DNA of 64,000 nt, taken from the NCBI RefSeq assembly GCF_030160715.1, contig NZ_BSOW01000022.1, positions 1 through 64,000 on the forward strand. Direction: 5' to 3'. The translations under genes were made by a program, and so were the position numbers. The notes below the pieces were generated by a model. That model was not told the DNA's origin. It saw nothing but the letters and a program-made list of their open reading frames with translations, and did no database searches. This document shows positions 51,753-58,931 of this stretch, piece after piece. Source of the DNA: Bradyrhizobium iriomotense (lineage in GTDB: Bacteria > Pseudomonadota > Alphaproteobacteria > Rhizobiales > Xanthobacteraceae). Every line of letters begins with the position of its first letter. Within the stretch, counting starts at the first letter, position 1.

Positions 51753-51791
51753 TGCACTTTCATCGCCGTGCGAGCGCCAAAAGAGGACACA

Positions 51792-52241
51792 ATGCCTGAT
51801 CAGACCGCCCTCACGCCACGGCAGTGCCGGGACCTGCGCACCATTGCGGCCATGATCATCCCCGCGAGCGAGGAGTACCGTGTGCCCGGCGCCGACGACC
51901 CGGCGATCCAGGCCGACATCCTCGCGACGCTCGGCCGCGACGCCAAGCTCGTTGCCACGGCGCTCGATCATCTTGCCCGGCTTGCCGGCATGCCGCTTGC
52001 CGATCTCGATCCGGCCGCGCGGGACGGCGTCATCATGACGTTCCGCGCCGAAGGCGGTGCGCCGGCCGCAACCCTCGTCCGCGTCGTGCTGCAATGCTAC
52101 TATCGCGACGACCGCGTGCTGCGCTCGCTCGGGCTCGAGCCGCGCGCGCCTTTCCCCAAGGGGCACGTGCTGGAAGACGGCGATTGGTCGCTGCTCGATC
52201 CGGTCAAGGCCCGAGCTCACGCGATGCGTCAGGTCAGTTAA
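51792..52241 (+). CDS. gluconate 2-dehydrogenase subunit 3-like small protein
   Basis: 149 residues from ATG 51792 with GAGGA upstream. Opening LTPRQCRDLRTIAAMIIPAS followed by GADDPAIQADILATLG resembles the gluconate 2-dehydrogenase subunit 3 family, which partners GMC large subunits. The typical Tat signal of these small subunits is missing, consistent with the large subunit's lack of a signal. C-terminal VLQCYYRDDRVLRSLGLEPR probably contacts the large subunit. Assignment rests on context and the N-terminal pattern. Confidence 0.65.
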   Translation: MPDQTALTPRQCRDLRTIAAMIIPASEEYRVPGADDPAIQADILATLGRDAKLVATALDHLARLAGMPLADLDPAARDGVIMTFRAEGGAPAATLVRVVLQCYYRDDRVLRSLGLEPRAPFPKGHVLEDGDWSLLDPVKARAHAMRQVS

Positions 52242-52314
52242 GCAGTTCGTGAAGAGCAATCGGCTTGCATTATAAGTCCGAGGTAACCATCTGACGCGCG
52301 AAGGAAAATTCGTC

Positions 52315-53334
52315 ATGTTAGATTTTACCTCAGATCTCAGCGATGCCAGCCAGTCATCGCACCCCGTTCAATTCACTCCCGTCGACGACCAGCAGCTGTT
52401 AGACGCCTATTCCAACGCCGTGATCGGCGTCACGGAACGCGTCGGACCAGCTGTGGTGCGCGTCGAGACCGGGCCGAAGGTGCCGAACGGCCGCGAGCGC
52501 GGCGGGCTCGGTTCCGGCATCGTGATCTCGCCGGATGGTCTGGTGCTCACCAACAGCCACGTCGTCGGTTCGTCCAAGGAGATCCGCCTGCGGGACATCG
52601 AAGGGAATGTCGGCGACGCCCGGGTGCTCGGCGTCGATCCCGACACGGATCTGGCGCTGCTCCGCGCCAACGGCGTCCGCGACCTCCGCTATGCATCGCT
52701 CGGCAATTCGAAGGGTCTAAGGCGCGGCCAGCTCGTGATCGCGATCGGCAATCCCCTGGGCTTCGAGTCCACCGTGACCGCGGGCGTGGTCTCGGCGCTG
52801 GGACGCTCGATCCGCTCGGTGAGTGGCCGTACCATCGAGGACGTGATCCAGACCGACGCCGCACTCAACCCCGGCAATTCGGGCGGGCCGCTGGTCTCGT
52901 CGAATTCCGAGGTGATCGGCATCAACACTGCGATCATCAGCGGTGCGCAAGGAATCTGCTTCGCAGTTGCGAGCAACACTGCGCAGTTCGTGCTGTCGGA
53001 GATCATCCGCCACGGCTATGTCCGCCGCGCCTATATCGGCGTCGCCGGCCAGACCGCCCCGATCCCGCGGCGCCATGCGGTGCTCGCCGGCGTCGAGAAC
53101 AAGATGGGTGCGCTGCTCGCCCAGATCGAGCCGGACGGGCCGGCGGCGAAGGCGGGACTGCTCCCCGGCGACGTCGTGATCAGGCTCGACGGCGTCGAGA
53201 TCAACGGTGTCGACGATCTGATCCGCGTGCTCGACCGCGACCGGATCGGCCGGCGGCTCGCCATGGACGTGCTGCGGCTCGGGCGCCTGCGGGCGATCGA
53301 CATCGATCCCGTCGAGCGCAAGCCCGCGCGCTAG
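52315..53334 (+). CDS. S1C (HtrA-like) serine protease with PDZ domain
   Basis: 339 residues. Trypsin-like catalytic triad in HtrA spacing: His82 (LTNSHVVG), Asp112 (DPDTDLALLRA), Ser189 (NPGNSGGPL). One PDZ domain at the C-terminus (LLAQIEPDGPAAKAGLLPGD, VIRLDGVEING, IRVLDRDRIG). No Sec or Tat signal: the N-terminus is acidic and soluble (MLDFTSDLSDASQSSHPVQF). It would act in the cytoplasm, unlike DegP. AAGGA lies nine bases before ATG. Follows the small-subunit gene by 73 bases but probably has its own promoter (TATAAG near 52271). Confidence 0.88.
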   Translation: MLDFTSDLSDASQSSHPVQFTPVDDQQLLDAYSNAVIGVTERVGPAVVRVETGPKVPNGRERGGLGSGIVISPDGLVLTNSHVVGSSKEIRLRDIEGNVGDARVLGVDPDTDLALLRANGVRDLRYASLGNSKGLRRGQLVIAIGNPLGFESTVTAGVVSALGRSIRSVSGRTIEDVIQTDAALNPGNSGGPLVSSNSEVIGINTAIISGAQGICFAVASNTAQFVLSEIIRHGYVRRAYIGVAGQTAPIPRRHAVLAGVENKMGALLAQIEPDGPAAKAGLLPGDVVIRLDGVEINGVDDLIRVLDRDRIGRRLAMDVLRLGRLRAIDIDPVERKPAR

Positions 53335-53391
53335 CGCTCGCCCCTCCGGGAGCGGTATGACAGTGGTGGAGACGGGTTCGCGCTGTCACCG

Positions 53392-56300
53392 CTACTCCGC
53401 CGCGGCGGCGAAGCGGCTGTTTTCGAGTTCTGCCTCCAGCCGCACCTTCTCGGCTTCCGCCTGCTTCATGTTCGCTTCTTTCACATGACCGAAACCGCGG
53501 ATGGTCTCCGGCACGCGCGCGAGCTGTGCCAGCAGGGGAATCTGTTCCGCCTTTAACCCCGCGAACCGCTGGTCAATCATCGCAAAATAGTCCGCGACGA
53601 GCTTCCGCTCCATCCTGCGCTCCACCGTGCGACCGAATGGGTCGAACGCACTGCCGCGCAAGAACTTCAGCTTTGCCAGCATGCGGAAGGCGTGGATCAT
53701 CCAGCCGCCATATTCCTGCTTCTGGAAATGTCCGGTTACCTTGTCGCGCCGCGCGAAGATCGGCGGTGCGAGATGGAATTTGAGCGTGACGTTGCCGTCG
53801 AATTTTTCGGCGACCTTCCTGGCAAAGCTGCCATCGGTGTAGAGGCGCGCGACCTCGTACTCGTCCTTGTAGGCCATCAGCTTGAACAGGTTCTTCGCCA
53901 CCGCTTCCGTCAGCTCGGCGGAAGAGGGCGCGGCAATCGTCTCCGCATTGCGCACTTTGGCGACGGCGGCGAGATAGCGGTCCGCGTAAGCCTTGTCCTG
54001 ATAGTTGGTCAAAAACTCCGCGCGCGTTGCAATGATGTCGTCGAGCGATCTGGCTGGCGCGCTCGCCCGGCTCCTGAACTGGAGCACGCTGCGCACCCGC
54101 GCGATGTCGTGCGCGGCCAGCCGCCCCCAGGTGAAGGCGAGCTTGTTCATCTCGACTGCGGCGCCGTTGATCTCGATGGCGCGGAGCAGCGCCTCCAGCG
54201 ACAGTGGAATGGCGCCCTTCTGGAAGGCGAAGCCGAGCATGAAGGGGTTGGTCGCGATGGAATCGCCCATCAGGCTGGCGGCAATGCCGGTGGCATCGAC
54301 GATGTCGAGGTTCTTGTCGCCGACCGCATCGCGCAGCACGGTCTGCATCGCGCCCATCTCGAAATCGAGATCCGGGTTTTGCACGAAGCTCGCGGTCGGC
54401 TGGAGGTCGGCGTTGATGAACGCCTTGGTCACGCCGCGCGCGGCGCGGCTGAGCGCAGTGGGACCTGCGGAGACGATCATGTCGCAGCCGAGGATGACGT
54501 CGGCGCCGCCGGTCGTGATGCGCACTGCGGAGATGTCCTCCGGCTTCGGTGCGATGCGGACATGGCTCATCACCGCGCCGTTCTTCTGCGACAGCCCGGT
54601 GAAGTCGAGCGCGGAGCAGCCCTTGCCGTCGACATGGGCGGCCATGCCGAGCAGCGCGCCGATGGTGATGACGCCGGTGCCGCCGATGCCGGTGACGAGG
54701 ATGTTGTAGGGCCCGTCGAGCTTGCGGGCAGGGGGCAGCGGCAGATCGGCGAACAACTGCCCGGAATCCACCGCCGAGGTCTTGATCCGCTTCAACGTGC
54801 CGCCGTGCACAGTGACGAAACTCGGGCAAAAGCCCTCGACGCAGGAATAGTCCTTGTTGCAGTTCGATTGGTCGATCTGCCGCTTGCGGCCGAACTCGGT
54901 CTCCAGCGGCTGCACGGAGACGCAGTTGGAGGCCTGCGAGCAGTCGCCGCAGCCTTCGCAGACGAGCTCGTTGATGAAGGCGCGCTTTTGCGGATCGGGA
55001 TAGAGCCCGCGCTTGCGGCGGCGGCGTTTCTCAGCCGCGCAGGTCTGGTCGTAGATGATGACGGTGAGGCCCTTGATGTCGCGCAGCTCGCGCTGCACCT
55101 GGTCGAGCTCGCGGCGGTGATGGACGCTCGCGCCTTGCGGGAAGTAGTTTCCGGCCGGGTATTTCGTCGGATCGTCCGAGACGATCGCGAGGCGCTTGAC
55201 GCCCTCGGCCCAGACCTGGTGCGCGATCTGCGCGACGTTGAAGCTGCCTTCTGCCGGCTGGCCGCCGGTCATCGCCACCGCATCGTTGTAGAGGATCTTG
55301 TAGGTGATGTTGGTCCCGGCAGCGGAGGCGGCACGAAGCGCGAGAAGCCCGGAATGCGTGTAGGTGCCGTCGCCGAGGTTCTGAAAGATGTGCTTTTCGC
55401 TGGTGAACGGCGATTGCCCGATCCAGTTCACGCCCTCGGCGCCCATATGCGAGATCAGGTCGGTGCGCCGGCTCGGCATGCTCAAGGCCATGCCGTGGCA
55501 GCCGATGCCGGCCATGGCGCGGCTGCCCTCGGGCACGCGCGTCGAAGAGTTGTGCGGGCAGCCCGAGCAGAAGAACGGCGTGCGCGAAAGCTTGATCGGC
55601 GCGTTCGCGGTAACGGGATTGTCGAAGGCTTCGAGCCGGGCCAGCCGCTGCTCGAGCAGGGGGCTTTGATGGCCGAGCCGGCGCAGCCGGGCGACCAGCG
55701 CGGACGCCACCATGGTCGGCGTCAGCTCGCCTTCGCTGGGAAGCAGCGGCGCGCCGTTCTCGTCGCGCTTGCCGGCGATGGCCGGACGCCCTGACGCATC
55801 GACGTTGTAGAGGATGCGCATGAGCTGGTCCTCAATGAAGCCGCGCTTCTCCTCGACGACGAGCACGTCCTGAAGACCTTCGGCGAAACGGCGCGCGCCG
55901 CTTTCTTCCAGCGGCCAGGTCATCGCGACCTTGTAGATGCGAAGGCCAAGGTCCTGCGCGTCCTTGTCGGTGATGCCGAGATCGGCGAGCGCCTGCCGCA
56001 GGTCGAGATAGGCCTTGCCGGTGGCGAGGATGCCGAGCCGCGCGGGCTTTGAATCCAGCACGATACGGTCGAGCTGGTTGGCGCGGGCAAACGCCTTCAC
56101 GGCCTCCATCTTGGGGCCGAACAGGCGCTTCTCCGCCTCCAGCGGCGGATCGGGCCAGCGGATGTTGAGCCCGCCGGGCGGCATCTCGAAATCGTCGGGC
56201 AGCTTGATCCGGATGCGCGCGGGATCGCTGTCAATCGACGCCGAGCTTTCCACGGTCTCGCCGATCGCCTTGAAGCCGACCCAGCAGCCGGAGAAACGCG

Positions 56301-56868
56301 ACAGCGCGAAGCCGTAAAGACCGAGGTCGAGATAGTCCTGCAAGGTCGCGGGATTGATCACCGGGATCAGCGCCGCCGCAAACACCTGCTCGCTCTGATG
56401 CGCCAGCGTCGAGGACTGGCAGCCGTGATCGTCGCCCGCGAGCGCCAGCACGCCGCCATGGCGCGAGGTGCCGGCCGAGTTCGCATGCTTGAGCGCATCG
56501 ACCGAGCGATCGACGCCGGGACCCTTGCCGTACCAGATGCCGAACACGCCATCGACCTTGGCGCCCGGGAACAGGCCGACCTGCTGGCTGCCCCATACTG
56601 CCGTGGCCGCAAGGTCCTCGTTCAGGCCGGGCACGAAGGCAATGTCGTGCTGTTGCAGGAAGGACTTTGCGCGCCACAGCGCATGGTCGTACATGCCGAG
56701 CGGCGAGCCGCGATAGCCCGAGATGAAACCGCCGGTATTGAGGCCTGCCAGTCGGTCGCGTTCGCGCTGCAACATGGGAAGACGGACCAGGGCCTGCGTG
56801 CCGGACAGGTAGATCCGCTTCGATTCGAGCCGGTACTTGTCCTCCAGCTCGACCTGCAACAGCGCCAT
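53392..56868 (-). CDS. indolepyruvate ferredoxin oxidoreductase, fused IorAB type
   Basis: 1158 residues from ATG 56868 with AAAGGA upstream. N-terminal part is the IorA-like TPP domain (RLPMLQRERDRLAGLNTGGF; GISGY-like and GVFGIWYGKGPGVDRSVDAL; LALAGDDHGCQSST). About residues 430-640 hold the second TPP segment, then a Cys cluster (CEGCGDCSQASNC and CNKDYSCVEGFCPSF) that could carry Fe-S. The last third is IorB-like (TGIGGTGVITIGALLGMAAH). Oxidises 2-oxo acids such as indolepyruvate to acyl-CoA with ferredoxin. Fused forms are known in aerobic alpha- and betaproteobacteria. Convergent with the protease, divergent from 57032. Confidence 0.92.
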   Translation of the reverse strand: MALLQVELEDKYRLESKRIYLSGTQALVRLPMLQRERDRLAGLNTGGFISGYRGSPLGMYDHALWRAKSFLQQHDIAFVPGLNEDLAATAVWGSQQVGLFPGAKVDGVFGIWYGKGPGVDRSVDALKHANSAGTSRHGGVLALAGDDHGCQSSTLAHQSEQVFAAALIPVINPATLQDYLDLGLYGFALSRFSGCWVGFKAIGETVESSASIDSDPARIRIKLPDDFEMPPGGLNIRWPDPPLEAEKRLFGPKMEAVKAFARANQLDRIVLDSKPARLGILATGKAYLDLRQALADLGITDKDAQDLGLRIYKVAMTWPLEESGARRFAEGLQDVLVVEEKRGFIEDQLMRILYNVDASGRPAIAGKRDENGAPLLPSEGELTPTMVASALVARLRRLGHQSPLLEQRLARLEAFDNPVTANAPIKLSRTPFFCSGCPHNSSTRVPEGSRAMAGIGCHGMALSMPSRRTDLISHMGAEGVNWIGQSPFTSEKHIFQNLGDGTYTHSGLLALRAASAAGTNITYKILYNDAVAMTGGQPAEGSFNVAQIAHQVWAEGVKRLAIVSDDPTKYPAGNYFPQGASVHHRRELDQVQRELRDIKGLTVIIYDQTCAAEKRRRRKRGLYPDPQKRAFINELVCEGCGDCSQASNCVSVQPLETEFGRKRQIDQSNCNKDYSCVEGFCPSFVTVHGGTLKRIKTSAVDSGQLFADLPLPPARKLDGPYNILVTGIGGTGVITIGALLGMAAHVDGKGCSALDFTGLSQKNGAVMSHVRIAPKPEDISAVRITTGGADVILGCDMIVSAGPTALSRAARGVTKAFINADLQPTASFVQNPDLDFEMGAMQTVLRDAVGDKNLDIVDATGIAASLMGDSIATNPFMLGFAFQKGAIPLSLEALLRAIEINGAAVEMNKLAFTWGRLAAHDIARVRSVLQFRSRASAPARSLDDIIATRAEFLTNYQDKAYADRYLAAVAKVRNAETIAAPSSAELTEAVAKNLFKLMAYKDEYEVARLYTDGSFARKVAEKFDGNVTLKFHLAPPIFARRDKVTGHFQKQEYGGWMIHAFRMLAKLKFLRGSAFDPFGRTVERRMERKLVADYFAMIDQRFAGLKAEQIPLLAQLARVPETIRGFGHVKEANMKQAEAEKVRLEAELENSRFAAAAE

Positions 56869-56941
56869 CTCGTTGTCCTTTTCTTGTTCCGGCTGGAGGA
56901 ATTGCGCCGCGGGAGGGGATTGGCGGCTTTGCGAAGCAGAT

Positions 56942-56965
56942 CGGTGCAGTCAAGAGCATGCACCG
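56942..56965. promoter_or_regulatory. inverted repeat between divergent IOR and hotdog genes
   Basis: CGGTGCA at 56942-56948 and TGCACCG at 56959-56965, exact 7-bp arms with a 10-base spacer, roughly midway between the two starts (56868 and 57032). A candidate operator. The half-site TGCACC resembles that of NtrC, but the arm order is reversed relative to the NtrC consensus, so no regulator is assigned. Confidence 0.4.
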
Positions 56966-57031
56966 GCGAAGTCAATATCGCTGGCCGCATCCGTGTCGCC
57001 CCTGCTAGTCATGGCTGCAAGGGAGGCCACC

Positions 57032-57982
57032 ATGACGGCACAAGCGTTCGACACCGACATCACTGAAACCGACAGCGCTCTGATCGGGCCGTGGCGCCAG
57101 CCGCGCCAGATGCTCCAGGCGCAGGTCTACGATGCGCACGCATCGATCCACGACGATGCCACCGCGCAAAAGCTCGGCTTCAAGGGCGGCACCATCGAAG
57201 GCCCGACCCATTTCAGCCAGTTCGCGCCGCTCGGCGCGCGGCTGTGGGGACGGGCCTGGTTCGAAACGGGATGTCTCTCCGCGCACTATCGCAACGCCTG
57301 CTTCGAAGGCGAGGAGGTGCAGGCGATTATGTTGGCCTCCTTAACTGAGCAGCAGCCGGAGTGTCAGATCCAGATGTTCAAGCGTGACCGCACCGAAGTG
57401 CTGCGCGGCACGGCATCCATCGTCGGCAGCCCATCGGCCCTCGACATACGTCTCCGTGAGCTGAAGTCGCTCGCTGATCCTGTCATCCTTCGCGATATGA
57501 AGGTCGGTATGAAGAGCAAGCGTCAAACCGTCCGCATGGGTCTCGACCAGAACATGGGCGACCTCTATCCGTTCTCGCTGCGGCAGAAGCTTGCCGTCAT
57601 CACCGAGAACTCGCCGTTCTATTCGAGCTCAGCGAACCCTTGGGACAGGGCGATCATCCCGATGGAGATGCTCAGCGTGCTCTTCCAGTACCGCGCGAAA
57701 GAGGATCCGTTACCGTCCAAGGGACCGGCCGTCGGCCTGTTCGCCGATCAGGAGATCCGGCTCCTGAGGGGGCCGCTCTTCGTCGACGAGGAATATGAAG
57801 TCGAGCGCGAGGTGATCGCGCTCTCCGGCAGCCGCCGCACCGAAAGCGCCTGGGTGAAGACTCGTGTGTTCGATAAGGACGGCGAACTGGTCGCGACCAT
57901 GCTGCTCAACATGGCGACGATCAAGGATTCGTATGCGGCGTACGAGGAGGAGTATCGGCGGTTGTATGGAAGCGCGCGGTAG
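57032..57982 (+). CDS. hotdog-fold MaoC-like hypothetical protein
   Basis: 316 residues from ATG 57032, chosen because GGGAGG lies five bases upstream; earlier in-frame starts at 57011 and 56837 are rejected. Two hotdog-like halves: the first has KLGFKGGTIEGPTHFSQFAP, a MaoC-type segment with a candidate His; the second contains EEYEVEREVIALSGSRRTES and VFDKDGELVATMLLN. Double-hotdog proteins bind acyl-CoA as hydratases or thioesterases. The role here may link to acyl-CoA from the divergent 2-oxo acid oxidoreductase. Substrate unknown. Confidence 0.65.
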   Translation: MTAQAFDTDITETDSALIGPWRQPRQMLQAQVYDAHASIHDDATAQKLGFKGGTIEGPTHFSQFAPLGARLWGRAWFETGCLSAHYRNACFEGEEVQAIMLASLTEQQPECQIQMFKRDRTEVLRGTASIVGSPSALDIRLRELKSLADPVILRDMKVGMKSKRQTVRMGLDQNMGDLYPFSLRQKLAVITENSPFYSSSANPWDRAIIPMEMLSVLFQYRAKEDPLPSKGPAVGLFADQEIRLLRGPLFVDEEYEVEREVIALSGSRRTESAWVKTRVFDKDGELVATMLLNMATIKDSYAAYEEEYRRLYGSAR

Positions 57983-58160
57983 GCGCCAATCCTCCACTCG
58001 TCGCGCCCCGGAATGACGGGCGGGAGAGTGCGCGACCGCCGCTCATCCTTTGAGCAAATGCCCGTCGCGAAGCCGTCGCACAGGGAATGAGCAGGCTTAA
58101 GCGCCCGGCGTAACGTCCTGAGAGCGCAGCGGATTCCTCTGCGTCCCCGGCGCCATCGCT

Positions 58161-58172
58161 ATTGTACACAAT
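58161..58172. promoter_or_regulatory. palindrome ATTGTACACAAT upstream of the sigma-54 element
   Basis: ATTGT, AC, ACAAT: a palindrome apart from its two central bases, touching the -24 element of the sigma-54 promoter. It fits the loose TNGT-N-ACNA pattern of FadR-type GntR regulators. A second inverted repeat, AGAACTC (58187-58193) with GAGTTCT (58203-58209), surrounds the expected transcription start. Confidence 0.45.
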
Positions 58173-58187
58173 GGCACGGCGCTTGCA
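58172..58187 (+). promoter_or_regulatory. sigma-54 (RpoN) -24/-12 promoter
   Basis: TGGCACGGCGCTTGCA matches the RpoN consensus TGGCACG-N4-TTGCW at every conserved base, with GG (58173-58174) and GC (58185-58186) at the required 10-base separation. The transcript should start near 58198, about 26 bases before the hydrolase ATG at 58224. RpoN promoters need an enhancer-binding activator such as NtrC; no upstream activator site was recognised. Confidence 0.82.
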
Positions 58188-58223
58188 GAACTCTCCTGAC
58201 AGGAGTTCTCGCGAGGGGCGTGC

Positions 58224-58922
58224 ATGTTGAACTCAGCGAAGCCGACACTTGGCGTCATCGAAGCCGAGCCCGAGCCGATCAAGCTCGACTGGTCGACCAC
58301 TGCGCTTCTCATCATCGACATGCAGCGCGACTTCATGGAGCCCGGCGGCTTCGGCGAGACGCTCGGCAACGATGTCTCCCAGCTCGCGCGCGCGGTGAAG
58401 CCGATCGGCGCCGTGTTGGCCGCGGCACGCGACACCGGCATGCTGGTCATCCATACCCGCGAAGGCCATCTGCCCGATCTCTCCGACGCGCCGCCTGCGA
58501 AGGTCGAGCGCGGCGCACCTTCTTTACGCATTGGCGATCCCGGCCCGATGGGCCGCATCCTGATCCGCGGCGAGGCCGGCCACGACATCATCTCCGAGCT
58601 CTATCCGCTCGACAGCGAGGTGGTGATCGACAAGCCCGGCAAGGGCGCGTTCTACGCCACCGAGCTCACCGATGTGCTGGAGAAATACGGCATCGAAAAT
58701 CTCCTGGTGTGCGGCGTCACGACGGAAGTCTGCGTCAACACCACCGTGCGCGAGGCCAATGACCGCGGCTATCGCTGCGTCGTCATCTCGGACGGCTGCG
58801 CATCCTACTTCCCCGAGTTTCACGAGATGGGCCTGAAGATGATCAAGGCCCAGGGCGGAATCTTCGGCTGGGTCGCAAGCTCGGCCGCAGTACTGGAGGC
58901 GTTGAAGACCACGACCATTTAG
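58224..58922 (+). CDS. cysteine hydrolase (isochorismatase-like, biuret/ureidoacrylate hydrolase type)
   Basis: 232 residues. Isochorismatase-like amidohydrolase with the Asp-Lys-Cys triad: LLIIDMQRDFMEPGGFGE (Asp), DKPGKGAFYATELTD (Lys) and LVCGVTTEVCVNTTVREAND (Cys). The cis-peptide region GVTTEVCV and the length fit biuret hydrolase or ureidoacrylate hydrolase (RutB) relatives, which release ammonia from C-N compounds. Driven by an RpoN promoter and followed after nine bases by a nucleobase-type permease, it probably helps use a nitrogen source. The exact substrate is not proven. Confidence 0.85.
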   Translation: MLNSAKPTLGVIEAEPEPIKLDWSTTALLIIDMQRDFMEPGGFGETLGNDVSQLARAVKPIGAVLAAARDTGMLVIHTREGHLPDLSDAPPAKVERGAPSLRIGDPGPMGRILIRGEAGHDIISELYPLDSEVVIDKPGKGAFYATELTDVLEKYGIENLLVCGVTTEVCVNTTVREANDRGYRCVVISDGCASYFPEFHEMGLKMIKAQGGIFGWVASSAAVLEALKTTTI

Positions 58923-58931
58923 GGGATCACC

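Noticed and set aside
53692..55794. Plus-strand open frame of 700 codons antisense to the indolepyruvate oxidoreductase
   Set aside because: Shadow of a certain gene; no ribosome site or domain.
56948..56965. NtrC site in the TGCACC/GGTGCA arms
   Set aside because: Arms are in the opposite order to the NtrC consensus, so only a generic palindrome is reported.
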